Shown one piece after another: positions 24,606 to 33,223 of a DNA stretch of 64,000 nucleotides (within the stretch, counting starts at the first letter, position 1; each line of letters starts with the position of its first letter). Location of the stretch: assembly GCA_038534195.1 (NCBI GenBank), contig JBCAXE010000008.1, positions 1-64,000 on the forward strand, given 5' to 3'. The notes beneath the pieces are model-generated. The model did no database searches, was not told the DNA's origin, and saw only the letters and a program-made list of their open reading frames with translations. This DNA comes from JAJFFW01 sp038534195. Lineage in GTDB: Bacteria; Pseudomonadota; Alphaproteobacteria; Caulobacterales; Parvularculaceae. A program made the position numbers and the translations under genes.

Positions 24606-25799
24606 TCAGCCGCATTTGAGCACTAACATGGCGCACAGGCTTTCGGCCAACTCCTCTGTTGTCTGATTATTGTCCTGCAGCTCTTTCTTTAGCGCCATAA
24701 AGGTGCTGCGGCTGAGACCCGTTAATTCCGCGGCCTTTGAGGCGTTTCCGCCAGTCTGATCGAGCGCTCTCGCCGTCAAATAATGCGCCGTCAACTTTTT
24801 ACCCGCGGCGATGTTCAATCCGGCCTCACCCGCCTGATGCTGATCCGGATCCATGGTGATATGGCGCGCCTTAATCGAGCCGTTTTCCGCCAGAACAGCC
24901 GCGCGAATAACGGTGTTCTTTAACTCACGCGCATTACCGGGCCAGGAATATGCGAGAAGTTTTTTCTTCGCCGGCGGTGTTAATATCGCGGTGCGCCCCA
25001 TTTCCGCGCCCCGTCGCGCCAACCAGTATTCCGCGATTTCGATTATGTCTTCCCTACGCTGGCGCAAGGGCGGCACGTTAATACGCAATACATTCAGGCG
25101 ATGGTACAAGTCTTCACGAAACCGTTTTCCTCTGATGGCGTCGGCAAGGTTTACATTCGTTGCAGCGATTATCCGGACATTGACCTTTTGAGGCTGTACG
25201 CCGCCGACAGGCGTTACAACGCCGTCTTCAATCACGCGCAAAAACTGCGATTGCGCCTCGAGCGGCAGATCTCCGATTTCATCAAGGTGCAACACGCCGC
25301 CGTTGGCCAGAACGAAAACGCCATCTTTCTTGTTAACAGCGCCCGTGAATGCGCCTTTCACATGGCCGAAAAACTCCGATCCGGCGAGCTCAGGCGAAAC
25401 GCCGCTAACATTTCGTACAAGGAATGGTTTATCGTGACGGCCGCTGGCGCGATGCAATTCCAGAGCGACCAGTTCCTTGCCGACGCCCGTCTCACCACAA
25501 ATAAGGACGGGCTCTTCTTCCGCGGCGAAAATCTCAATCTCTTTGCGCAGCGCTTTCATGGCTGCGCTTGACCCAAGCAGCGCCGGCGGTTCTGACACGG
25601 ATAGCGCATGGACAGGTTGAATTGTCGCCGATTTTTTCGGCGCAGCATTTTCCGTTACCGGCCGTTTTCGTCGCTTACGGTACCCGGCGAACGCAATATC
25701 CAGACTGTCATCAGACTTTTCAAGGAGAACATTGCTCGAAGTCTGCTTTTCGTTAGCTACGGACGCAAACGCGTCGCGCCACTCCTCCCGATCCACCAT
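24606..25799 (-). CDS. Sigma54-dependent transcriptional activator with Fis-type HTH
   Basis: 397 residues. A short, basic N-terminal region of about 75 residues has no recognisable receiver, GAF or PAS domain. The AAA+ domain has Walker A GETGVGKE (102-109), the sigma54-contact loop GAFTGA (149-154), Walker B GVLHLDEIGD and the arginine-finger region FREDLYHRLN. A C-terminal Fis-type HTH (GGNASKAAELTGLSRSTFMALKKEL) binds DNA. GGGGGAG precedes the ATG. It probably activates the -24/-12 promoter at 19900 and may be controlled by its own level or by a partner. Confidence 0.92.
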   Translation of the reverse strand: MVDREEWRDAFASVANEKQTSSNVLLEKSDDSLDIAFAGYRKRRKRPVTENAAPKKSATIQPVHALSVSEPPALLGSSAAMKALRKEIEIFAAEEEPVLICGETGVGKELVALELHRASGRHDKPFLVRNVSGVSPELAGSEFFGHVKGAFTGAVNKKDGVFVLANGGVLHLDEIGDLPLEAQSQFLRVIEDGVVTPVGGVQPQKVNVRIIAATNVNLADAIRGKRFREDLYHRLNVLRINVPPLRQRREDIIEIAEYWLARRGAEMGRTAILTPPAKKKLLAYSWPGNARELKNTVIRAAVLAENGSIKARHITMDPDQHQAGEAGLNIAAGKKLTAHYLTARALDQTGGNASKAAELTGLSRSTFMALKKELQDNNQTTEELAESLCAMLVLKCG

Positions 25800-25841
25800 A
25801 ACGTCTCCCCCCAGAAACGCTGTTCATTTAAAGAACGACAC

Positions 25842-25856
25842 GCAAACAGAGCACCC
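25842..25856 (-). promoter_or_regulatory. Weak candidate sigma54 promoter of the activator operon
   Basis: On the minus strand GGTGC-N5-TTTGC-like sequence (GGGTGCTCTGTTTGC) keeps the invariant GG and GC with 10 nt between but matches the rest of the consensus poorly. It lies 43 bp upstream of the activator ATG. Could mean autoregulation; low confidence. Confidence 0.25.
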
Positions 25857-26323
25857 GCTCGTTGCGTCGTTTCGTTTTCCGCATCAATGCGGACGTTTTT
25901 CAAATGATGGGCGGCGAAACGCCAAAACCTCCCCCATCAATATTCAGTTAGCGCATCTTTTTGCGTTTGCATAGTAATATTTCGTCGTAAGTCGTTTGGA
26001 ATGATATGAATCAAGAAAGGAGCCCTTGGAACCCGTCGCTGGACTGAGGGAACCGCCGATAAACACTGGGTTCGCCTTTAAGCTGTCAGCAGCGCGCCAG
26101 TGTTTCCCGCAAAAAGCGACAATCGACGCAAGCACTGAAATGTGCTGTACGAGTTAAATAGTTCTAAATTGCAAATATCTGACATGTAGGAACGGATACT
26201 CTGCGTCCTTGACCAAATGCGACGCCAAACACCAATCATAGCGGCACAAGTCGGATTCCCTATTGCGCGCTCACGGAACGCCCATTCATTATACGCACAA
26301 TTTTTTACAAGTTGAGCCGTCAC
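25857..26323. other. Intergenic stretch with one inverted repeat
   Basis: No supported gene in about 470 bp. AAACACTGG at 26061-26069 and CCAGTGTTT at 26097-26105 form a 9-bp stem around a 27-nt loop that itself holds a small GCTG/CAGC stem. It could be a small structured RNA or an old element end; no known family. Confidence 0.3.
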
Positions 26324-27277
26324 CTATGACAAAGACGCGGCGGCCCCATATAACGCCGCGCCTTCGGCGACAATCAACTTAATGGGCACCGTCTCAACAT
26401 AGCCGCGCATCCGGCCCTTGTTTAGGAACTTCTGTTCAAAATCGCTATTGAGAAACACGTCCTTGATCTTTGGCAATATGCCGCCGCCGAGCACGACGCC
26501 GCCTCGCGCCCCCGTGGACAAAACGGCGTCGCCCGTTACCGAGCCGAGAACACTGCAAAACATATCCACAGCCTTTACGGCGACCGGATAACTTTCGTCG
26601 ATCGCGGCTTTTGTAATCTCATTCGCCTGGAGCGAAACGCGCTGCGCCCCTTCGATGGCGCAAAGCGCGCGGTGAATATTCACCAATCCGCGCCCCGACA
26701 AGAGCCGTTCGACCGAGACCCGCGGATGCTCGCGAGCGATGAATTTCATAACAGCAATTTCGGTTTCGTCACGGGGCGCAAAACTCACATGGCCGCCTTC
26801 AGTTGAAACAATGACTGCGCCGGCGGTCGGCGTGGGGACGATTAATGCCTGGCCGAGACCCGTCCCCGGCCCAATCACCAGCATCGGCGCCGAGGGGTCT
26901 GCGTCTCCGGCTTTCACAGCCACGAACCCGTCGTTCGGAATGTGCCCGACGCCCGCCGCGAGGGCGTAGAAATCGTTGATGATCCGAAGCCTGTCGAGCT
27001 CCAGCGATTGTTCGATCTCAACGGGGCGAAACGTCCAATGTGAATTCGTGAACGTAATCTCGGCCTCCCCCACCGGGGCGGCCACCGCGAAGCATGCGCG
27101 CCGCGCTTTTTCACCGACGGACTCGAAGTACGCATCAGCGGCGTCGCGTATCGTCTCGAAATCTTCAGCGCGAAACGTCTGCGCGTTACGCACGACGGGC
27201 CCGGCGTCGCCCGGTTCAGCGAGCGCGAAGCGCGCGTTCGTCCCGCCAATATCAGCCACTAGAATAGGATCAGCCAT
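26324..27277 (-). CDS. glk: Glucokinase
   Basis: 317 residues of the Glk/ROK-like fold. Starts MADPILVADIGGTNARFAL, the ATP phosphate-binding loop; GPGTGLGQALIV, EGGHVSFAPRDETE and ARGGVVLGGGILPKI are the conserved sugar-binding and second phosphate motifs. It phosphorylates glucose to glucose-6-phosphate in the cytoplasm. The frame is open 45 codons upstream, but that part looks like an unrelated transposase relic and the family start is at 27277. Confidence 0.93.
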   Translation of the reverse strand: MADPILVADIGGTNARFALAEPGDAGPVVRNAQTFRAEDFETIRDAADAYFESVGEKARRACFAVAAPVGEAEITFTNSHWTFRPVEIEQSLELDRLRIINDFYALAAGVGHIPNDGFVAVKAGDADPSAPMLVIGPGTGLGQALIVPTPTAGAVIVSTEGGHVSFAPRDETEIAVMKFIAREHPRVSVERLLSGRGLVNIHRALCAIEGAQRVSLQANEITKAAIDESYPVAVKAVDMFCSVLGSVTGDAVLSTGARGGVVLGGGILPKIKDVFLNSDFEQKFLNKGRMRGYVETVPIKLIVAEGAALYGAAASLS

Positions 27278-27412
27278 GTCGATTATCCGTTTGTGCTGTC
27301 GCGACAAGGCTTCGTCTTTACCATAAAATCCGCTGCGCGCGACCTGCAGCCGCCCGCAAACCGCTGCGGCTGTTAGAACTTCGCTAGAAGCGTGGAATAC
27401 GTCGAATTCCAA
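27278..27412 (-). pseudogene. Possible relic of an IS3-type transposase fused in frame to glk
   Basis: The 45 in-frame codons before the glucokinase ATG encode AAVCGRLQVARSGFYGK and LSRQHKRI, which resembles the N-terminus of IS3-family OrfB proteins (MCRxLxVSRSGYY). Nothing of the integrase core follows. The similarity is short, so this is tentative. Confidence 0.35.
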
Positions 27413-27457
27413 CCAAATTTGGGGGATGTCGGAACCAAAATGTGCGCGTTCGCCCGC

Positions 27458-28903
27458 TCACATCACGTTACTGATGCCAAACCGTTCAAGATTGACTGTC
27501 GCCGCATCAAAATTGGCTTGCGCCACCTGCTGTTGCAGTATGGCGATCAAATAGCGTGTCTGCGCTTCGGCCGCTGTTTCTTCTCTTATGTTGACGAGAA
27601 AAAAATCGCTGGCGCCGCTCGCAAACCGGTCCTGTTCGGCGCGTTTCATCGTCTCTGATTGTTCGAATTCCTGTAGCGCAAGATCCGTCAAATTTTCAGA
27701 CGTATCGAGATCGATCAGAATATTGCGGACTTCAATTTCTAATTGATCGCGTAATCTGCGTTGCTCTTGCTCCAGCGCGTCGGCTTTCGCCCGAGCGGCG
27801 CGCAGCCGGCCACGCGCTTCGCGCTGTTGAAACGGCACCGAAAAGCGAAACCCCACAATGACGTCGGTGGAATCCCGCGATATTCCCCCTTCGGCGACCG
27901 AGCCAAAGTCGCGCGAAACCTCGCCATTCAAGTCGAGACGCGGTTTCAGATTATTTTTTCCAAGTTCAATTTCTTGTCGCGCACGCCGCAGTGTCGTTTG
28001 CAGAATCTGAAGCTCAGGCCGTTGGGCGAGCGACGCCATAATCGTCTCATCGGCCCCGCGTACGCGCGACGGATCGGCGTTTTCAAACGTTGCCGGCAAC
28101 TGCCGGACGTCGGGCGTGCGTGGCGCGCCGCTTTCATCGCGATAGTAAAATGACAGTGCGTTCGCCGCCACGGCGAGATCGCGCTCTGCTTCCGTCACCA
28201 ATCGCTGACGGCGTGTAATGTTTTGTTTGTTTTCGGTGATAAAAATAGCTGCTCTTGCGCCCTGGCGCACTTGCTCTTCCAATCCGCGTTCGCGCTTTTG
28301 CGCGATGTCGAGGAGGTTTTGATAAACCGCTAACTGATGCCCGGCCGCCACCCACCGCCAATAAGCGACAAGCGCTTTATGCTGCACGCCGATCCGCGTG
28401 AGCAACACTTCCAGATCTGCTTGCTGAAGCGCGAAACGGGCGTCCCTTGTCTGAAATCGCCGTTGATCAATCGTACGGTCACGCAGCAGAGAAAAAATCG
28501 CGCCGACTTTTCCTTCGCCGCCGGTATTCGTAAAATTGATATCCTCATAGATTGGAAAAGTGCCGTCGGAAACGCGATAGCCCCCGTAAACCGATCCGCC
28601 AAAGGCGCGCAGGTTTCTGCTGACTTGCGTATTGACGACACGGCCCGTCCAAAATCCGGAGACACGATCAAATCCGTCAGCGCTGAAAACGAGATCAAAG
28701 GCGCCGTCCGCCGCTAACACATCGCCTTCGGCGGCTCGGCGCCGCGCCAGCGCCTCCAGGATTTGCGGGAAATGCGTCGCCGATGACGCCAGCACTTCAT
28801 CGGCGGAGAGCCCCGCGCCTTGCGCGCTGATCGTCTGCGCGGCCCTCGCCCTTTCGCCCATAACGCTCATCAGAGCGGCGATAACAAGAATTGCTATGCG
28901 CAC
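27458..28903 (-). CDS. TolC-family outer-membrane efflux protein
   Basis: 481 residues with a signal peptide (1-21). Two OEP repeats of long helices are visible (for example RRQRLVTEAERDLAVAANALSFYYRD and LRAARAKADALEQEQRRLRDQLEIEV), with NLKPRLDLNGEVSRDFG and GFRFSVPFQQREARGRLR typical of strand-helix junctions. It forms the trimeric outer-membrane duct. It is the last gene of a three-gene operon (4 bp after the HlyD gene) encoding ABC-type protein, adaptor and duct. Confidence 0.88.
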   Translation of the reverse strand: MRIAILVIAALMSVMGERARAAQTISAQGAGLSADEVLASSATHFPQILEALARRRAAEGDVLAADGAFDLVFSADGFDRVSGFWTGRVVNTQVSRNLRAFGGSVYGGYRVSDGTFPIYEDINFTNTGGEGKVGAIFSLLRDRTIDQRRFQTRDARFALQQADLEVLLTRIGVQHKALVAYWRWVAAGHQLAVYQNLLDIAQKRERGLEEQVRQGARAAIFITENKQNITRRQRLVTEAERDLAVAANALSFYYRDESGAPRTPDVRQLPATFENADPSRVRGADETIMASLAQRPELQILQTTLRRARQEIELGKNNLKPRLDLNGEVSRDFGSVAEGGISRDSTDVIVGFRFSVPFQQREARGRLRAARAKADALEQEQRRLRDQLEIEVRNILIDLDTSENLTDLALQEFEQSETMKRAEQDRFASGASDFFLVNIREETAAEAQTRYLIAILQQQVAQANFDAATVNLERFGISNVM

Positions 28904-28907
28904 AGCG

Positions 28908-29957
28908 TTACCCGCCCCCGCCTTCCGAATTGATCGCGGTCGAATTCGACGGCGCCGTAAATTCGGGCGGAAAATTATTCAGTTGACGCCACAGCTCAAA
29001 GCCGACGGACACCCGCTCCAGCAAAATCCACCCTCTTGCGCTGGCTCCAAAGCGAATGAAATTCTGATCAGGCCAAGGGTTTGTATCGTGCTTGTCTTCC
29101 GTAACGAGAACACGAAAACGTCCCATCGCATCCGCTGACGGATCGATGGCGACGACTTCGCCGCCGAACGTGCCGATGGCGACCGACGGCCATCCGCTGA
29201 ATTGGACAGCCGGCCAGCCTTCAAACTGAATGCGGACTTTTGCGCCCGGACGAACCAGCGCCACGTCACGGCCGTCAATGAACACCTCAACTGCGCGTTC
29301 GACATTATCCGGTACGAACGTGGCGATCACCTGGCCCGCGCTCACGAAGGTCGCCGCGTCGCCAGCGTTCACACGCAGGATAACCCCGTCCCGCGGCGCA
29401 CGAACGATTTGCGCCGATTGCCGAGATAAGTTCACGTCGACCCGGTTCAATTCCGCCGCAGCCTCCGCGACCCGGGCGCGAAGCTCTTCAATTCTGATTT
29501 GCGCCTGTTCGTATTCACGGCGCGCGGCGAGGCCTTTATCGTAAAGATCCTTCATACGCGTTAGATCGATTGTGGCGGTTTTCTGGGCTGTCTGCGCCGC
29601 TTCTAGTTTCGCAATAATTTGACTTCGCTCCGCCTCAAGACGGTCAAGTAATAAAGGGTCGTTATCAACAATCTGGACAATAGGGTCGCCCATCTTCACC
29701 GCGCTGCCGTCACGCACATACCATTCCTGAATCCGTCCTGGAACGAGCGCGTTGATTTCCTGCAAGCGATCATTGGGATTTAACGCCGTTACTGTGCCCG
29801 CGCCTGCCGTCGTTTGCACCCAGGGCGCGAAAAACAGAAATGCTGTGACGATCAATGACCCGGCGATAAGCAACCAGGAGACAACCGCCATCAGGCGAGG
29901 CGTCCTGATTGAAGCCAACGTCTTGAAATGCTTGATATGCTGATCGCGAAACGGCAC
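28908..29957 (-). CDS. HlyD-family periplasmic adaptor
   Basis: 349 residues. One membrane helix at about 23-45, then a biotinyl-lipoyl-like half (LVPGRIQEWYVRDGSAVKMGDPI), a coiled-coil hairpin (about 105-190), the second lipoyl half (IVRAPRDGVILRVNAGDAATFVSAGQVIATF) and a beta-barrel domain. It bridges inner-membrane transporter and TolC. Neighbours 3-4 bp away on both sides complete the tripartite set. Confidence 0.88.
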   Translation of the reverse strand: MPFRDQHIKHFKTLASIRTPRLMAVVSWLLIAGSLIVTAFLFFAPWVQTTAGAGTVTALNPNDRLQEINALVPGRIQEWYVRDGSAVKMGDPIVQIVDNDPLLLDRLEAERSQIIAKLEAAQTAQKTATIDLTRMKDLYDKGLAARREYEQAQIRIEELRARVAEAAAELNRVDVNLSRQSAQIVRAPRDGVILRVNAGDAATFVSAGQVIATFVPDNVERAVEVFIDGRDVALVRPGAKVRIQFEGWPAVQFSGWPSVAIGTFGGEVVAIDPSADAMGRFRVLVTEDKHDTNPWPDQNFIRFGASARGWILLERVSVGFELWRQLNNFPPEFTAPSNSTAINSEGGGG

Positions 29958-29960
29958 CCA

Positions 29961-31727
29961 TTATCCTCCGATAGTGGTCAGGGGCGGTGTTTTCCCTGTT
30001 TCATCGAGATGATGTATGTTGGTTTCATTATCAGCATAAAGATGTTTTCGAAGTTCAGTAATCGACGGCAGATACCGTTGCTCCGTCAGGTCCAAATAGA
30101 GGAATTGCTGACAACCCAAGTCGACTTCGCGATTTGAGAAATAAATCACTGTAATCGCCGGATCGCGCTGCAAATAGGCGATAGCGCGCTCCAGGCACGG
30201 CGCGGCTACCAAATCGTAAAGCTGGTTCAAGATAAGGACGCGCGGGCGCGCCAAAATCGCCGCCGCCAATTTCAGTTGCATCGTCTCTGTAATTGACAAG
30301 GGCCAACCGGTCGCTGCAAGCGGCGCATCTAGCCCTTGGTCGAGCTTTACGATCACGGACTGCAGACCCACAAGCTCCAGAACGTCGAGAACACGGTCCG
30401 GCACGCCCTCAGCGGCGTTTAGGTCTAGATAATCGCGTATTGTCGTCTCGATGATTGTTGGCCGCTCCAAAACGATGATTTCCTGGCGAAGCGCATGGAC
30501 TTCCGTATCAAGAATATCATAACCGCCAAGCGCAATATATCCGCTTTTCATCTCATCGTGGCGCTTTAGTAAATTGGTCATGAGGCGTTGGACGCCATGG
30601 TCAGCGGCGCCGGCGATAATCATGGCGCCGCTATCAACGGTGAAGTTCAGCACGGCTGGACGCCCGCGCGCATCGCCTTTAACCTCTTTGAAAACAAGAC
30701 TGGAATCCGCCCGCACTGGCGATCTTTTCCCCGTGGGCTCTTCCTGCGCAACGTCGTAGAAGAGAGACAACTCCTCAATCGAGGCGCACAGATCGTAAAA
30801 ATAGGTCAGGTAAGAGCCGAGTTGCGATACGCCGAAGAAAGCCGCCGAAAGCACAAGCTCAGCCGCCACGAGCTGGCCAAGACTTAGTTGGCCCTGAATA
30901 ACCAGCCAGCCGCCGAGCCCTAAGAGAATCGCGCTCGCAGCCGCGTAGATCAGAAGAAAGCTCAACGTTTGCGCAAAATGATATCGGAAATGGCGGCGAT
31001 GCTCTTCCACATAACCAGCTGTCTCCTCATCTGTTCGCTGCATTGCGCGCTCGATGTGGCGCTCCGATTTATAAAACCCGTTCGATGATCCAAGGCTTTC
31101 CAACCACGCGGCTGTCTGATGTTTCTTCTGCGAAAGATTAATAGCCGTTCGCACTGCGCCCCTGCCCCAAATGATCCAAATCAGCGCCAGCAACAAAACG
31201 ATGACAATAATGAATGCGAGAAAGAACGGATGGTAGAGCGAAACCAGGATGAAGCCCACGCCCGCTTGAAGCAGAACAGTAAATCCCCCGATCAGCAAAT
31301 ACGGTATCGTCTTCTGTACGGTGATGATGTCAAAGTATCTGTTAAAGAGCGCGCTCTTGCCGTCGTCGCTGAAAAACGGGTTCTGCGCGTAGACAGATCT
31401 GAGCGTAATTTCGGACACAAGCCGCGCATAGAACCGCCGCCCGAAAATCTCCATTAAGTGGACACGTAAAGCGTTCAACAATCCTGAGATCAGAAGAAGG
31501 CCGAAGAGCGCTAGCGACAACACGACCAAAGGCGTCGCCAGCCCCGTGTTCGCCACCGTATTAATAAGCATCTGAACCGAAATCGGCGTCGCCAGCGACA
31601 ACAGACTAATGCCGATACCGTAAATTACCACCAGCCAATAAAAATCGCGCTCAGGGCCAAGAATCCGCCCGAACCATTTCATTAAGACCGCAAGCGTGAT
31701 CTTTTTTTCAATTACACTCTCACTCAT
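29961..31727 (-). CDS. ABC exporter-like membrane protein with a degenerate ATPase domain
   Basis: 588 residues: six-helix ABC exporter membrane domain (about 30-320), then an NBD-sized domain (about 345-550). The fold can be followed, but every catalytic motif has changed: Walker A reads IIAGAADHGVQR (no GK-S/T), the Q-loop reads EIIVLERPTI, the signature reads LSITETMQLK instead of LSGGQ, Walker B ends LILNQ instead of LILDE, and the switch His is missing (IYFSNRE). The protein should not hydrolyse ATP alone; it may pair with an active half-transporter elsewhere. First gene of the tripartite operon. Confidence 0.85.
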   Translation of the reverse strand: MSESVIEKKITLAVLMKWFGRILGPERDFYWLVVIYGIGISLLSLATPISVQMLINTVANTGLATPLVVLSLALFGLLLISGLLNALRVHLMEIFGRRFYARLVSEITLRSVYAQNPFFSDDGKSALFNRYFDIITVQKTIPYLLIGGFTVLLQAGVGFILVSLYHPFFLAFIIVIVLLLALIWIIWGRGAVRTAINLSQKKHQTAAWLESLGSSNGFYKSERHIERAMQRTDEETAGYVEEHRRHFRYHFAQTLSFLLIYAAASAILLGLGGWLVIQGQLSLGQLVAAELVLSAAFFGVSQLGSYLTYFYDLCASIEELSLFYDVAQEEPTGKRSPVRADSSLVFKEVKGDARGRPAVLNFTVDSGAMIIAGAADHGVQRLMTNLLKRHDEMKSGYIALGGYDILDTEVHALRQEIIVLERPTIIETTIRDYLDLNAAEGVPDRVLDVLELVGLQSVIVKLDQGLDAPLAATGWPLSITETMQLKLAAAILARPRVLILNQLYDLVAAPCLERAIAYLQRDPAITVIYFSNREVDLGCQQFLYLDLTEQRYLPSITELRKHLYADNETNIHHLDETGKTPPLTTIGG

Positions 31728-32164
31728 GGGTCGGTTATTCCAGACAAATGGCCTTCTTTTTCAGCGGTAATGCGAATGTGTTAATAATGAAATTGCACGT
31801 ATAGGCTGCGGATATGACCCGCCATTAATCCGAACGAAGGAATCGGTCGCTTGGATCAGCGACTCGCCTTCGTAAACTCAATATCCAGTCCGCTACGCCA
31901 TTTTTCGTCGTCTCCAAATAAAGCTCCGCCCCGGGGGCTACGGGGCGGAGCTAAAACGCGCTTCGCACTTTGGGAGGGACTAAAAGCGCGCCGGGAACGG
32001 GAATTGTGCCGGAATGTATCCCGTTCAGCCCCGTAAATGGAGCGCAACGGATGTCTACTCAAGTGGATCAACCGCGGTTTTTTGATAGAATATTCCTATC
32101 AGAGGCCTTTGGGCGGGCAAAAAAGTCAATATTCAGAGTAAAGCCCCTGCGCGCGACGTGAGAA
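31728..32164. other. Intergenic stretch with a strong inverted repeat
   Basis: About 440 bp between the ABC-type gene and the LysR-type gene, both on the minus strand. Apart from the hairpin at 31922-31952 and the promoter region of the ABC operon I see nothing; open frames here have no support. Confidence 0.35.
31922..31952 (-). terminator. 11-bp GC-rich hairpin, possible minus-strand terminator
   Basis: AGCTCCGCCCC and GGGGCGGAGCT flank a 9-nt loop. Read on the minus strand the stem is followed by TTATTTGG, a weak T tract. It could end transcription from the LysR-type gene 210 bp upstream; a dispersed repeat is the alternative. Confidence 0.45.
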
Positions 32165-33097
32165 CTATCCCTCAACCACCAAATCCGGGAATTTTTTTGC
32201 AACGACCTGTTTAATAGCGGCCCCAATTTCGTAGTAAGCGTCAGCGCGCCCGGCGCTCTTGCGCCATACAAGGCCGATTGATCGGATAAAGGGGCGCCCT
32301 TGCAGTTTTTTGACGCTTACCTCCCCGCGCGCCGGGATTTCGGATCGGGCGTAGAGCGCAGGAAAGAAAGACGCGCCCATACCCATGCCCACCATTAACC
32401 TCAATGCGTCAAGGCTCGTACCTTCATAATCGCGCACTGGCTGCGCGCCGAAGTCTTTACAGATGTCAATAATCTGATCGTGAAGATGGAATTCAGGCGT
32501 CAAAGACAGAATTTCTAACCCTCTTAACTCATTAGGCCGGATGACTTCTTCCCGCGCCAAACGATGATCAGCCGCAACCGCCAAATAAAGCGGTTCGCGA
32601 AAAAGCCTTTGGGTCGTGAATTCGGAGTTGGTGACCGGCAATTGCGCCAAAATCATATCGTGGACGCCCTCCGCCAATTCGCGTTCAAGCGCGCGCGGGG
32701 CGTTTTCGCGAATATAAAGGTTTAGATCCGGGTATTCACGGTGCAGACGTTTCACCACATGAGGCAACAGATAGGGCCCCAGCGTCGGCTTGACACCAAG
32801 ACGGATCGTACCCGTGAGGCCGCGCTGCGCGCCCGCCGCGAAATCAGTCAGCGATTGGACTTGTTCAAGGATCGGCCGAATACGCGCCACGACTTCGCGG
32901 CCCACCGGCGTGAAGACAATGCCCGTTCTCGATCGCTCCACAAGCAATACGCCGAGCGCTTCCTCCAGATTTTGTATTTGTGCGGTCAGCGAGGGTTGGC
33001 TGATGCCGGCGCGCTCAGCCGCGCGACGGAAGTGCTTTGTTTCGTCGAGAGCGACGAGATAGCGAAACTGCTTGAGGGTCAGCGAATTCTCGGCCAT
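32165..33097 (-). CDS. LysR-family regulator, OxyR-like without the peroxidatic Cys
   Basis: 310 residues starting at the internal ATG (MAENSLTLKQFRYLVALDETKHF), typical of OxyR. HTH at about 22-42 (RRAAERAGISQPSLTAQIQNLE), effector domain from about 90. Alignment to E. coli OxyR around GHCLRDQ...GFC places His204 where Cys199 should be, while Cys213 corresponds to Cys208. Without the peroxidatic Cys it cannot form the regulatory disulfide, so it is probably an OxyR-clade regulator with another signal. No divergent catalase or peroxiredoxin gene is present. Confidence 0.82.
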   Translation of the reverse strand: MAENSLTLKQFRYLVALDETKHFRRAAERAGISQPSLTAQIQNLEEALGVLLVERSRTGIVFTPVGREVVARIRPILEQVQSLTDFAAGAQRGLTGTIRLGVKPTLGPYLLPHVVKRLHREYPDLNLYIRENAPRALERELAEGVHDMILAQLPVTNSEFTTQRLFREPLYLAVAADHRLAREEVIRPNELRGLEILSLTPEFHLHDQIIDICKDFGAQPVRDYEGTSLDALRLMVGMGMGASFFPALYARSEIPARGEVSVKKLQGRPFIRSIGLVWRKSAGRADAYYEIGAAIKQVVAKKFPDLVVEG

Positions 33098-33223
33098 GGC
33101 CTTTTCTGGGCGTCCCACCTATGTCGTTCGATACTCATCCCTACACAAAGGAACCTGTGAACACCACTCGCCATTTCGCGCAACACCCCGGCGCAGGCCC
33201 AATCTGCGAAACGCGAATTGGCC

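Noticed and set aside
27458..31727. TolC/HlyD/ABC set as the exporter for the double-glycine proteins
   Set aside because: The ABC protein has no C39 domain and a dead ATPase site, lies beyond glk on another transcription unit, and the small proteins have Sec-like signals; the FapF-like barrel is the simpler partner. Not excluded.
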